Shown here: positions 21,055 to 31,721 of the stretch, in pieces
Position numbering within the stretch: the stretch's first letter is position 1
Layout of the letters: every line of letters starts with the position of its first letter
Assembly (NCBI GenBank): GCA_015680685.1
Contig: MNCI01025071.1
Span: 762-64,761 of the forward strand
DNA: 64,000 nt
DNA from: Gnetum montanum
Lineage: Eukaryota; Streptophyta; Gnetopsida; Gnetales; Gnetaceae
Direction: 5' to 3'
Program-made: the position numbers and the translations under genes
The notes under the pieces: model-generated
Database searches by the model: none
What the model was told of the DNA's origin: nothing
The model's input: the letters and a program-made list of their open reading frames with translations, nothing else

Positions 21055-21892
21055 TGATGAATCATGGTTTGCCCAACCTCAATATTGGGTACGCAATATC
21101 AGGTATGTGATATTGTGGCATGGATACAATATCATATACACGATATCATGATTCCTATGTTAGCCTAGAAATACAAAACTGAGGTGCATAGTGAGGGGAA
21201 TTTTTTGAGGAAGTTAGAGGTTCTTTTCTTTTGGCAGTTTAGTTTCAGTTTCTTTTTTTTTTCAAGCTAGTTATTCCTAGTGCATGCCCATAGTGTTATG
21301 TTTTTAAATGTATGACACCTTTGTTTGAGTGTGATATACTTGGACACATGCATGACTAGTAATAAAGATCAAGATTACTTTCATCATTGTAGCATTCACT
21401 TAGATTACTTTCATCATTGCAGCATTCACTTAGATTAATTTTTGTTGTTCTAATTATTTAATGCCTTCTTTAGTTAATAATTTGATTTATTATTATTTAA
21501 TTTTCTTATCATTAAGTAGAATGTGTATGCCTTAATCATGAGCATTTAAGTGCAAATACTTGGCATGCCTAGTAGTAATCCCATGACGTCTAGGATGTGT
21601 ACGGACAGTTAAGGATGGATACCATCGCCATAGGGTAATTTAGGTTTTTCTCCCATTATGAATTTAATCAATTTATCTTTTCTATTATCAGGAGTATTGT
21701 AGAGTTAGGATAACATGATATGCCTTACCATATGTGACAAAGCTACCACTAGTTTAGGTAAGAAGATAACGAATTGTGATCAATGGGTAATTGTCTAGGT
21801 GCCATAGCTAGTCCATCCATGGAGTTCAACCGAATCACATGTACACACTCATATTCATATGGTTGAGTGTGGGGGTACCTCAATGCTCATCA
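21055..21892 (+). repeat. 3' LTR of outer Athila-like element
   Basis: 838 bp, TGATGAATCATGG...GCTCATCA. GATATC boxes are mostly decayed (CGATATCATG at 21141). The TATA box has become TAGAAATA. It contains a short internal duplication of the TAGATTACTTTCATCATTG region (about 21373-21428). Confidence 0.85.
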
Positions 21893-22440
21893 CAAACATT
21901 GGACTCCACATCAACCAAAAGTTCTAGGCTACATAAGTATGGTGGCACTATGATAAAGTCTAGTCACAATTATGAAAGCAAAGACTTAAAACATAAATAA
22001 AATAGCAAAGGAATTACTTACCCAAGAGAGGAAGAACTCATAACATGAAACCAGATGTCAAAGTTCAAAGAAATATTCTTGGAACTAAGTTCATTTCATA
22101 TGGAGCTTGTCCTAGATATTTATAGTTTTCATAGCGCAATGACAGGGGTTTGCTAGTGCCCAGGCATCAACGGAGGTGCATCAATGCATCTTGGACAATT
22201 CAGAATACACTTGAGGAAGTACAGGAAGAAAATTGCCTAAACCATGACATTAAGAAGGGTTCATTAGTGCCACTATTCTAATGTAGGAGGTGCACTGACA
22301 TAGGGATGTTAGTGTACCCCTGTCATTATACTTTACCCTCATTTTCCTAGATGAAATCTAAGAGTTATAGGAATATGTTGAAGGCTTTTGAGGTTCTCTA
22401 AATGAATTTGGAAACTTTCCAAGAAGCTTGAAACATGATC
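21893..22440 (-). mobile_element. LTR X, 5' part (minus strand) with TATA box
   Basis: Partner of 4804-5348. On the minus strand it has an upstream region with repeated GCACC/TTGATGC words (22160-22320) and CTATAAATA (plus-strand 22116-22124). The right boundary, where RNase H of host element H resumes, is uncertain (22440-22560). Confidence 0.45.
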
Positions 22441-22559
22441 CAAACCTACAAGTGTGAATTGGATAATAAGGATGTATGCTTGGGAACCTCAACCATGTAT
22501 GTGAAAGCCATAAACATAGCATGCATGAGATACATTCCAAATCCAAGATTTATAATTGA

Positions 22560-22740
22560 CATATAAAATGCCACTGGATGGCTCATCATCACAAAACAAA
22601 TGGTAGTGCTAAAATTTAAGTCAAATACCATTTCTCCTAGCTCAAGATCATGATGTGTCTCATAATGCTTTAGTTTTCTTAAAGCATACATTACCACTTT
22701 ATCCTCATTCATGATGACACACCCATAGCCTTTACTTGTT
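22560..22740 (-). pseudogene. RNase H N-terminal part of host element H
   Basis: Minus strand reads VVMYALRKLKHYETHHDLELGEMVFDLN-like sequence from about 22696 down, broken here into VVMYALRKLKHYE and HDLELGEMVFDL; this matches the RNase H pattern VIAYASRQLKxxExNYxTHDLELxAVVFAL. The remainder of the domain is at 4590-4795. Non-functional. Confidence 0.75.
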
Positions 22741-22899
22741 ATCTTGTCACAAATATTCTATGATTTATTTAAAGTAGGTGAAATTAAAATAGGATTCAAA
22801 ATTAGTCTACATTTGAGATTATTAAAGATATCCTAACATTATATGGCTCATGAAAATCCAACATCCTTTTGTGATAGCTTCATGAGAGGCAAAGTAATG

Positions 22900-23888
22900 A
22901 AGGATAAGTTCTCAATGAACCTCTTGTAACAACCTATCAAACTAATGAATTTGTGAACCTCTTTAACATCTTTATAATAGGTCAATCTAATATAACTAAT
23001 ATCGTAGTAGGGTTTACCACTATAGCAGTCTCCAAAATGACATGTATAAATAACTAGATATTCTAGTGCTAGAATGAATACTTGAAAGATTGTGTAAATA
23101 ATTGATGCTTTCTAAGCATTTACGAAATTGTCTTCAAATGTTTCTTGTGGAGATTATTTGATGGTGAGTACACCAAAGTTTCATCAATGAAAACAATGAT
23201 CAAATGGTTCAAGTAGGTTCTCATCACATTGTTCATGAGATTCATGAACACAATAGGAGCAATAGTGAGTCTAGATGGTAAAACCATGAAATCATAATGC
23301 CCATACCAAGTTGTGAAGATTATCTTGGGGACATCCTTATCCTTGATTTGAACTTGATAATACCTTGAATTTATATATATATTTGAGAATAATTGAGTTT
23401 CTCTCATCTAATCCAATAAATCATCTATGTAAGATAAAGAATAATTTTTCTTTATAGTCACCTAATTGAGTTGTTAATAATTGATATATAACCTTATGCT
23501 ATCATTCTTCTTCTTGATGAAGAGAATAGAAGCACCCCAAGAAGTCACACTTGGATGTATTAGATTCTTATCTAGTAGATTCTAAAGCTGAATCTTCTAT
23601 TCAACTAAATTAAAAGGTGACATCCCATATGGAACATTAGAGATAGATTCAACACTCAAATTGAGAGAAGTCTTAAACTTGACATCACTCCTTGGAGGCA
23701 AGATAGACAACTTTGAAGGTAAGAAATTTGGAAATTCACAAATGAAAATAGTTTGATTGATTTCATATGAAGAATAAGGTTCATTAACAAAAACTAAGAA
23801 ACAAGAATGACCTTTCTACAAAACGAGATGAAAAGAACCCAAAGAGAGAGCATCCAAGTTAACCTTACATAGCCTAGTGCACATGGTT
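22900..23888 (-). pseudogene. Reverse transcriptase of host element H, with protease tail
   Basis: Minus-strand landmarks in order: VPYGMSPFNLVE (about 23625), [20 protein letters not shown] (about 23580-23525), SIRLYINY (about 23500), FSNIYINSRYYQVQIKD (about 23386), FTTWYGHYDFMVLP (about 23310) and MNLMNNVMRTYLNHL (about 23240). The polymerase motif reads FIDE (23180-23191) where active enzymes have F(I/V)DD, so the second catalytic Asp is lost. Upstream, to 23888, is probably the end of protease; there the tandem LTR array interrupts the element. Stops and shifts throughout. Confidence 0.85.
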
Positions 23889-24820
23889 TGATAAATATCA
23901 TCACCAAGGATAATGTGTCATACTCCTAATGATCATGTTTTTTATGGATTTGTTCCATGTTCTCATATGTTTGGATGTATTTTGGCATGTTTGGTATGTG
24001 TTCAAGGTATTCCAGAGGGAAATGGAACTTAGGAGGTACTTGGGGCTTCACCCTAGATGTCTTATTATTTTGGGGATCTTTCAGGAAAGGAATCTACTTC
24101 ACTAGAAAGAAATTTTACCTTGTGAAGATATGTATTCTCTATCTAAAATATCTCCTATGAATTTATTAACTTTCAAGAAAGACATCTACACTTCCTAGAA
24201 GATGTCTTCTTTGACAAAAAGGCATCTCCTCTTGTCAAAAGAAATCTTCTCTATGATCTTCTATACTTAGGAAAGGTGTCTTATTCTCATCAAATATATC
24301 TTATTCATTGATGAGATGTTTTTATTGGTAGATTCCAATGAACATTAGTTTAGATTTGGAACATTTGAGAAGATTAAAGATTATTAGGAAAATTATAAAT
24401 AGGCATCAATAGTGGAAAGAGTTATAAGAGGTAAGAGTGAGAAGAGTGCAAGTAAGAGTGTAAGCGTATGCTAGGATAATTGAATTTAATTTAATGAGAG
24501 ATAAGAAAGAGCACCTAAAAAACATTAGAAAAATATCTTATGAGTGTCTTCTTGTTTTAATCTTTGATATTTATTAGTAAGCAATTGAGAGATTGAGAGA
24601 GAAACATGTGTGGCATCTAAGATCCTTTAGAGGTTTGAATTAAGCTTGGCTTCTCATTATTTAGCTTGACTTCTCATTATTATTATAATTCTTTATATTA
24701 TGAGATTCAATCAATAAAGGAAACATTTCTTCATTTCTTTATGTTCATATTTAGTAAGCCAAATTTTCTCAGAAGGGTTATGGAATGGGTTCTTTTATGG
24801 GTACAATAAGGTTATTTCTT
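23889..24820 (+). repeat. Family Q LTR I
   Basis: U3 carries repeated AGACATCT/AAGAATCT-like words, a TATAAATAGGCATC box near 24396, the leader GTAAGAGTG, the polyadenylation-type AATAAAGG near 24713 and a decayed 3' end. The start is set by alignment with LTR IV and the TGATAA/TTATCA ends; uncertain by some tens of bases at the 3' end. Confidence 0.65.
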
Positions 24821-25059
24821 ATTGTTAAAAGGTATTCACACTTGAATTAGGGATCTTCATCAATCTTTGACTAGCATTTTGATGAATTGGTATGATTGCA
24901 CCTACTTAGGGTTTGAATTACCTAAGGCTAGTAAATATTTATTTAATCTTATAACATCAAGTTACTTTTATCATCTTTGCATACCAATTTACTTAAAAGA
25001 TTTTCCTTTAAAGTGAACTATTTTAGATTTGCACTTTTGTAATAAAGCTTAGTGTCTTT

Positions 25060-26850
25060 TGAATAAATGGAACATTGTTGTGAATATTTGTGAGTTTTCT
25101 TTTGGATATTATATTATTACTTTAAATTTTTACTTTGGATATATTAAACGTATGACAACTAATTTTATTAGTATGCAAGAGCTTTGAATGGATATAAAAA
25201 AATTGATGACTAATTTATGGAATATTTTATAGGGAATTAAGACAGTATCTTCTAGCCATCAAAAAATGAAGGAAGATGTAAGGTTTGATGAAATATAGAT
25301 CAATAAGAAAAGGAGTTATCAAGTATCTCTTAGTGAGAAAAGGATTACTTAATACTCAAAGATTTCAATCAAAAGCTTCATCAAAGAGAGTAGAAAATAT
25401 TCAAACTCCAAGATGATATATGCTACTGATCAAGGATAGTTCCTACCTCATAAGTTAGAGGAGGTAAATGATCTAGGCCATAAAAGAGGCAAAGATCAAG
25501 GAACTTATAGAAGAAGGATAAATTTTAGTAGTAGAAATTATGAGATTCATTCTATTTTCAATTGTTCTATAACTTGTGCCAAGGAAAAAGAGATTCTAAG
25601 GTAAGTTGAGGATATCTCATGAAAGATAGGTGAGTCATCTAGCCAAGGTATGTGCAAGAATGATTTCCTTGATGGTATTTTTAATGAATATGATGTTAAA
25701 GACATGGAAGAGAGTTTACCTTTTGATTTGGTACATTCAAAATGGGATGAAAAGCCTTATGATGATTTCTTTGAAAAGAAGAAAACATTTCATTTGTGGA
25801 TTTCTATGAAGAATCTTGATTCTTGAAGCTTTAATGAGATTGGATGGCCACATGTGTAAGAATAAGTTAAAATAGGAATGGATTGAAGAGGACATGAAAA
25901 TTTAAGTAAGCTTGATATTTACCTTATGGATGGTAGTAATATCTCTCATGTTGAAGCTAGTGTAATGGATGTTAGTCTTTCACATTAGCTTCATAGTGGT
26001 TTGTTCAATTGTGATGATGATCATTATGCTGATTGTAATGGAATTGATAATCTTGCTTTAATGATGAAAAAAATGTCACTTTGGATGTGATTATTAGTGA
26101 GAGTAAGTATAATAATCATAAAATTTTTGATAATGATGACTATTGGAATAGTCATAGTGAGAAGATCATTATTGTTATTTGTGAAGACATTGATAGTAAT
26201 TTTATTTTCAAAAAAATGGTTAAGTTTACTATTAATTATAGAAAGGATAAATTTGTAAAGCATGTTGATAAACTTCATTATTGGCACGCTGAGAAAATTT
26301 GTGGGGGAGGTTATCCTATGGGTTGTACATCCGTAGTGACTGGGGATGGAGGACCAGCTCTGTCCAAGCTAAATCCTGGTATTGTGACTCAAACCATTCT
26401 TCAGAGATAAATGATTTAGCATGGCCCTTGTGCTTAAGTACATTTGTGCCTTCTTCTATGATCAAGTAATAGGACTTCAGTGCTAAAATAATAGCCTTTC
26501 TAGAAAACGAATCCTCCAGTTAGCATCGTCACACTTTCGTGAGCATTTTCTGCATCATGGAAATGGTATTGATCAGCAACATGATGGTAATCCATGTAGT
26601 TATGGTACTTATGATAAAGGAAGGATGAATGAGAAAATTTCAAATTTGAAGAAGAAAAATGTGAAGAGGAAGAAAAATAAGGGAAGAATGATGGTGAGTT
26701 AAGAAATCATAATTATTTTGCATTTTTGTATTGTTCATTTTTTATAGGTTTAAGCCATTATGGGGATGGATCTGAGGTATTCCAAGAAGATGCTTTTAAG
26801 ATGGAACCATGTGGACCAGTAAATTCTTTGAGGGTACTAAATTCATTCTT
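25060..26850 (+). pseudogene. ORF Q, copy I
   Basis: Private protein of family Q, many stops. It begins with a K/E-rich, coiled-coil-like N-part (LWMDIKKLMTNLWNILQGIK at about 25186), then MEESLPFDLVHSKWDE (from 25704), SFNEIGWPHV, DGSNISHVEASVMDVSL (about 25930), KDKFVKHVDKLHYW (about 26244), a K-rich stretch (about 26650) and the tail LSHYGDGSEVFQEDAFKM (about 26752). The same order occurs at 29.6, 32.6 and 58.7 kb. No known domain. A roughly 265-bp foreign segment interrupts it at about 26284-26550. Confidence 0.65.
26284..26550 (+). other. Foreign segment of about 265 bp inside ORF Q copy I
   Basis: Absent from copies II and III, where the flanking sequence is continuous (…DELDCHGYVMNKQHEGN). 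It is visibly less AT-rich than its surroundings (GGGGGAGGTTATCC, GACTGGGGATGGAGGACC). One frame reads GGGYPMGCTSVVTGDGGP. I recognise neither family nor terminal repeats; it could be a captured gene or organelle fragment or a small transposon. Confidence 0.45.
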
Positions 26851-27176
26851 CTTTATTATAATTTAATAATTATGGTGAAAGCAAAAATTGTGCTAAAGTA
26901 TGTATGTAGATGTGTGTTAATGTCATACAAAATTGTAGAAGATGTGTTGAGTCCTATGATGTGTGTTGGATGGTGTAGATAAACTATTTTGATATCCATC
27001 CATTCTAGATACATTATGATTTTTATTTATTTATTATGTTTATGACTCATGAGCGGCAAGGTACCCCTACACTCAACCATACGAATACGAGCGTTCACGC
27101 ACGATCCGGTCGAACTCCGTGGACAGGCTAGTTGTGGTATCTAGATAGTTACACGTTGATCACAGTTCACTGTCTT

Positions 27177-27341
27177 NNNNNNNNNNNNNNNNNNNNNNNN
27201 NNNNNNNNNNNNNNNNNNNNNNNNNNNNNNNNNNNNNNNNNNNNNNNNNNNNNNNNNNNNNNNNNNNNNNNNNNNNNNNNNNNNNNNNNNNNNNNNNNNN
27301 NNNNNNNNNNNNNNNNNNNNNNNNNNNNNNNNNNNNNNNNN
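27177..27341. other. Assembly gap (165 N)
   Basis: Run of N inside the solo LTR; frames crossing it are meaningless. Confidence 1.
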
Positions 27342-27661
27342 TGATCAAGTCATACTCATTCCGCATTTAACAACAGGAATAGTAAATGATGATAAAGAAA
27401 TATTAACTAAGAAAAAAATAAATAAAAATAATAATTTAACAATTAAAACTAAGTGAATGCTGAAATGATGAAGTAATCTCGATCTTTATTTCTAGTCATG
27501 TGTTTGTCCAAGTACGTCACACTCGAATAAAGGTGCCGTATAATTACAACCATCACATTGCGGGCATGCACTTGGGAAAATAATCTAACTCCTATGGAAA
27601 CAAAATGCAAGAGCTTTGCTACGACTACTAGAAAGATACCTAGGTGTGGCGGAGGGTCACT

Positions 27662-27749
27662 TATTTATAGGCTAAAATAGGCTCTGGGTAAACGGGGCCA
27701 CGTTGACCCATGGAGGGATGCGTCGATGGGGCCGCGTCGACGCGGCCCC
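27662..27749 (-). promoter_or_regulatory. U3 promoter: 22-bp GTCGAC-centred palindrome and TATA
   Basis: 27728-27749 is a perfect 22-bp palindrome with core CCGCGTCGACGCGG. Partial copies lie nearby (GCGTCGATGGGGCC at 27720 and TTGACGCATTGAC at 27764). On the minus strand TATAAATA follows (plus-strand 27662-27669). Same position relative to TATA as the GATATC array in sister LTRs. Confidence 0.6.
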
Positions 27750-27875
27750 GTATACACAGCCTAGTTGACGCATTGACTATATAGTGCTTCATCAATGACC
27801 TATGGAAGGTACATTTTGCTTTCCCAAGTATAAGGGCTTCTTGTGTGGAGTCAAGAGTCTTTTTAAGAGGAAAGG

Positions 27876-28764
27876 TGCTAATAAAGACATTTCTTGGGTT
27901 AATGTGTTATCCTTCCAATGATTGTATGTTTTCTTGAAGTTTTATCATGTTTTCATAAGTTTTGGTATCTTTTGGCATGTTTAGGATGTGTTTGGGATGT
28001 TCTAGAGTGAAAGGAAACTTATGGAGGTATTTGGAGATTTAGGCTCTACTATTTTGGGGATCTTTTAGGGAAGACATATACCTCACTAGAAAGACATCTA
28101 TAATGAATTATTGGGCTTTCAAAAAAGATTTCTATACTTCCTAGAAGACATCTTCTTTGAAAAAAGACATCTCCTCTTATCAAAAGAGTTCTTCTTTGTG
28201 ATCTTCTATACTCAAGAAGGAAATGATCATCTTATGAAACACATCTCATCTAATGATAAGATGCTTTTGTTTATATATTTTTATGGATATCAACTTGTAT
28301 TTGAAGTACTTTGGAAGATGAAAGATCATTGGAAAAAAGTATAAATAGGCATCAAGAATGAAGGGAGTGGTAAGAGATAAGAATGGAAATAGTTCAAGTG
28401 AGAGTGTAAGCTTATGCTAGGATAAGTGTCCAATTGAGTGAGAGGTAAAGGAGAACACTTGAGAGAGGTTATGAAAATATCTTATGAGTGTCTTATTCTA
28501 CTAAGTTTTGAGCTTCATTATTGATCAATTAAGGGATTGGAAGAGGAACATGTATGACCTCTAAGATTCTTGGGAAATTTGAGTTGAGCTTGGCTCCTTA
28601 TTATTGAGCTTGACTCCTTATTGTTATAATTCTCCACATTTTGAGAATAAATTAATAAAGAAAGAGTTTCTTTATTACTTTATGTTCTTATTTACTAAGC
28701 CAATTCTACTTGAAAAGGTTATGGAATGCATCCTGTTAGTGTCTACTATGGAATCTTCTTATGA
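27876..28764 (+). repeat. Family Q LTR II
   Basis: 889 bp. U3 with AGACATCT/AGACATCTCC words at about 28087-28172, GTATAAATAGGCATC at about 28340, AATAAAGAAAGAG at about 28655, end TTCTTATGA. It is followed by a decayed iMet-type primer site TAGTATTAGAGC (28768-28779). Confidence 0.75.
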
Positions 28765-28767
28765 AAT

Positions 28768-28779
28768 TAGTATTAGAGC
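28768..28779 (+). promoter_or_regulatory. Primer-binding site, initiator-Met type, decayed
   Basis: TAGTATTAGAGC, compare the canonical TGGTATCAGAGC. Located 3 bases after LTR II, the same spacing as in the related elements at 46.6 kb and 31.7 kb (TGGAATCAAAGC, 31725-31736). Confidence 0.65.
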
Positions 28780-28999
28780 TTTTAGTTGGGAGATATCCAT
28801 ACTTGAATTATTGATCTTCATCAAGCTTTAATAGAAATTTTGAAGACCTATTACACTTGCACCTTCTTAGGATGTGAATTACCTATTACTAGAAAATATT
28901 TCTTTGATCTTATAAGATCAAGTTGCTTTTGTGTTCTTTGAGTATTAATTTGCTTGAAAGATTTATCTTTGAAGTGAATTATTTTAGATTTGCACTATT

Positions 29000-30500
29000 A
29001 TGATAAAGCTTATAATCTTTTCCTTGAATGCAAAGAACATTATTGTGGATATTTGTGAATTTAATTCTGGATATCATCTTATTACTTTATGTTTTATATT
29101 TCAACCAATGAAAGGTATGAAAACCAAGTATTTTAGTTTGAAAGAGCTTAAAATGGATATTAAGGAATTAAATACTAACTTGAAGAATATTTTAAGAACA
29201 ATTAATAAATTATCTTCTAGTCATCAAGAAAGTAAGAAGATCAATCAAGAAAGAAATTATTAAGTATCTGTTATTTAGTAAAGGAATGCTAAATACTCAA
29301 AGGTTTTAAGGAAGGGAACCAAGAGCTTCATAAAAAAGACCAAAAGATCTTCAAGATCAAAGATGATGTATGCTACTCATCAATAGATTTTCTATTTATT
29401 AATTCATGGGAAGTGAAGGATAAAAGCAATAGAGGCAAAGATTAATGGACTTCAAGAGGATCAAAGGTAGCACTAGAAGGTATGAAATTCATTCTTTTTG
29501 AAAATCTTCTATAGATTTTGGTAATGGAAAGGAGTTTCTAATCAAAGTCAAGGTTATGTCATCGATGATAGATGATTATTATAGCTAAGGTATGTGTAAG
29601 AATGATTACTTTCATGATTTGTTTTATGAATCTAATGTTAAAACCATGGAGGAGAGTTTACCTTTTGAACTAGAACATCTAAAATAGGATGAAAAGTTTA
29701 ATGATGATTCCATTAAAGAGGAGGAACCATTGGATTTGGAAAACCCTATGTGAGAACTTGAAGCTTTAAGCTTTGAAGATATTAGATAGTTACATGTGGA
29801 AGATGATGTTGAAACAAATATGGATAGGAAAATCTACGAAAAGTTAATTATGCCTTAGCTTTACCTTATCAATTGTAGTAATATCTCTTATGTTGAAGCT
29901 AGTGTACTAAATACTAGTCTTTTAGTATAGTTTAATTATGTTTTATCCAATTTTCATGATGAGAATCATGATCATTGTGTTAACTATGATTAAATTGATA
30001 GTCAAGTTGTGTAAAATAGAAGTAATGTGACTTTTGGTGCCACTATTAGTAAGAGTAGCTATAATAATGGTAATGTGTTTAATAATTATTGTTATTCAAT
30101 AGTCAGAATAAGAAGATCATTATTTATACTTGTAAAGATATTGATAATGATTTGATTTTCTAGAAATGGGATAATTTGTCTATTAAGTGTACCAAGGATA
30201 AATTTATAAAGCATGTTGATGAACTTGATTGTCATGGCTATGTTATGAATAAGCAACATGAAGGTAATCTATGTAGTTTTGGTACTAATGGTGAAGGAAG
30301 GATGAGTTAGAAACTTTCAAATAGCAAGAAGAAGAAGGTGAGAAAGAGGGAAAATAAGAAAAGAAAGGATGCTAAGTTAAGAAATCCTAATCCTTGGGCA
30401 TTTTGTTATTCTTAATTTTTTATAGGTTTAAGTCATTATGAGGATGCATCTAAGACATTCCAATAAGATGCTCTTAAGATGGAAGTGTGGTGGAGACTCT
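29000..30500 (+). pseudogene. ORF Q, copy II
   Basis: Same layout as copy I: N-terminal helical part (LKMDIKELNTNLKNILRTINK at about 29148, split by decay), GMCKNDYFHDLFYESNVK then MEESLPFELEHLK (from 29646), EEEPLDLENPM, EASVLNTSL (about 29900), KFIKHVDELDCHGYVM (about 30200), K-rich part and tail LSHYEDASKTFQ (about 30427). Several stops. No gag core, CCHC knuckle, protease or polymerase motif is present in the body. Confidence 0.65.
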
Positions 30501-30799
30501 GAGAAAAAAAAAATTACCAAATTCATTCTTCTCTACTATAATTTATCCATTATTTTGCAGGCAAAAATGTAGTAAAGTGTGTATGTAGATGTGTTTTTAT
30601 GTCATACATAAATTTTAGGAGGTATGTTAAGTCTTGTGATGTATGTTGGATGGTAGAGACAAAGTATGGTAAGATTCATCCATTTCATGTATGTTTTGGT
30701 TTTTGTTTTTGTGTTTTGATGATCTATGAAAAGGGAAATTTGTTATCCCATGTGTAAGTGCATGTTGTATGGTTTCATGAGTTATTTTAATAGGAAAAA

Positions 30800-31721
30800 T
30801 GGTAAGGAGAACATCACGTAGGCTTATGTGTCATCCTTCCAATGATTGTGTCTTTTCTTAAAGTTGAGCCATGTTATCATAAAATTTCACATCTTTTAAC
30901 ATGTTCTTGAGATACTCTAAAGTAGAAGTGAGCTTGAGATACTCTAAAGTAGAAGTGAGCTTGTGGAGGTGTTTGAAGCTTCAACCCATACATTTTAGTA
31001 TTTTGAAAATCTTATAAGGAAGAATTCTACCTCATTGGAAAGAAATATTACCTTGGAAAAAGAAATTTTCTCTTGTTAAAAGACATCTTCTATGGATTAC
31101 TAGGCTTTTAGAAGAGATGTCTAGACTTCTTGGAAGATGTATCCTCTTATCAAAATCCATCTTCTCTATGATCTTCTACACTCTAGAAAGACATCTTCTT
31201 CATCAAAGAAATATTATCTTATAATGTAATATTTTTATTATTCAAATGAAACGGACATTCATTTATATTTCGAGTACCTAAGAAGATGAAAGGTCATCGG
31301 AAAAAGTATAAATATGCATCAAGAGTTAAAAAAATAATAAGAAGTAAGAGTGAGAAGAGTGCAAGTAAGAATGCAAGCTTATTCTAGGACAATTATGTCC
31401 AAGTGAGTAAGAAGAAAGGAAGATTACTTAAGAAAGGTTAGGAAAATATTTGGTGAGTGTCTTCTTATTTTGAGCTTTGAGATCCATTAGTGATTGAAAT
31501 AGGGTCATGTGTGGCCTCTAAGATTCTTGTAATATTTTAGTTAAGCTTGAGATTTAATTATTGATCTTGACTCATTATTGTTATAATTCTCTACATTCTA
31601 AGATTGAATCCATAAAGAAAGAGTTTCTTAATTTCTTTATGTTTTTGTTTATTTTGCAAACTTTTCTTAGAAAGACTATGAAATGAATTCTTCTAGGGTC
31701 TATTGAGGTAGCTCCTTTTGA
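30800..31721 (+). repeat. Family Q LTR III
   Basis: 922 bp. Contains a 29-bp internal tandem duplication (TGAGATACTCTAAAGTAGAA unit, at about 30909-30968), AGACATCTTC words, GTATAAATATGCATC at about 31306 and the end GGTAGCTCCTTTTGA. A primer site TGGAATCAAAGC follows at 31725. Confidence 0.75.

Larger units (their letters stand above)
5349..21892 (+). mobile_element. Outer Athila-like LTR retrotransposon (with two nested insertions)
   Basis: 5' LTR 5349-6150 and 3' LTR 21055-21892 share termini TGATGAA...CTYATCA and are flanked by CAAAT (5344-5348) and CAAAC (21893-21897), a 5-bp target duplication with one transition. Immediately after the 5' LTR is a decayed tRNA-Asp-type primer site. The body has a gag pseudogene, a noncoding spacer with a promoter-like array, and a second ORF. 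Without the insertions at 10341-13095 and 13877-20634 it is about 7.0 kb. I saw no protease, RT, RNase H or integrase in its body, so it appears non-autonomous. Confidence 0.88.
27047..27794 (-). mobile_element. Solo LTR, Athila-like, minus strand
   Basis: Minus-strand TGATGAAGCAC...CCGCTCATGA, flanked by a perfect target duplication ATGAC (27042-27046 and 27795-27799), with no internal sequence. R/U5 is nearly that of the outer element's LTR (GCATGCCCGCAATGTGATGG, TTCGAGTGTGACGTACTTGG, AATAAAGATCGAGATTAC), yet the U3 lacks GATATC boxes and carries a GC-rich palindrome instead. 165 N lie inside (27177-27341). Its preserved CpGs make it a young insertion. Confidence 0.9.

Noticed and set aside
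26690-26755. Possible intron: GATG/GTGAGTTAAG ... TTTTTTATAG/G in ORF Q copy I
   Set aside because: The donor is not conserved in copies II, III and IV (GCTAAG, GCTAAA, GTTGGA at the place), and the coding pattern reads through, so chance is likely.
27132-27366. Open frames made largely of X residues
   Set aside because: They cross a run of N.
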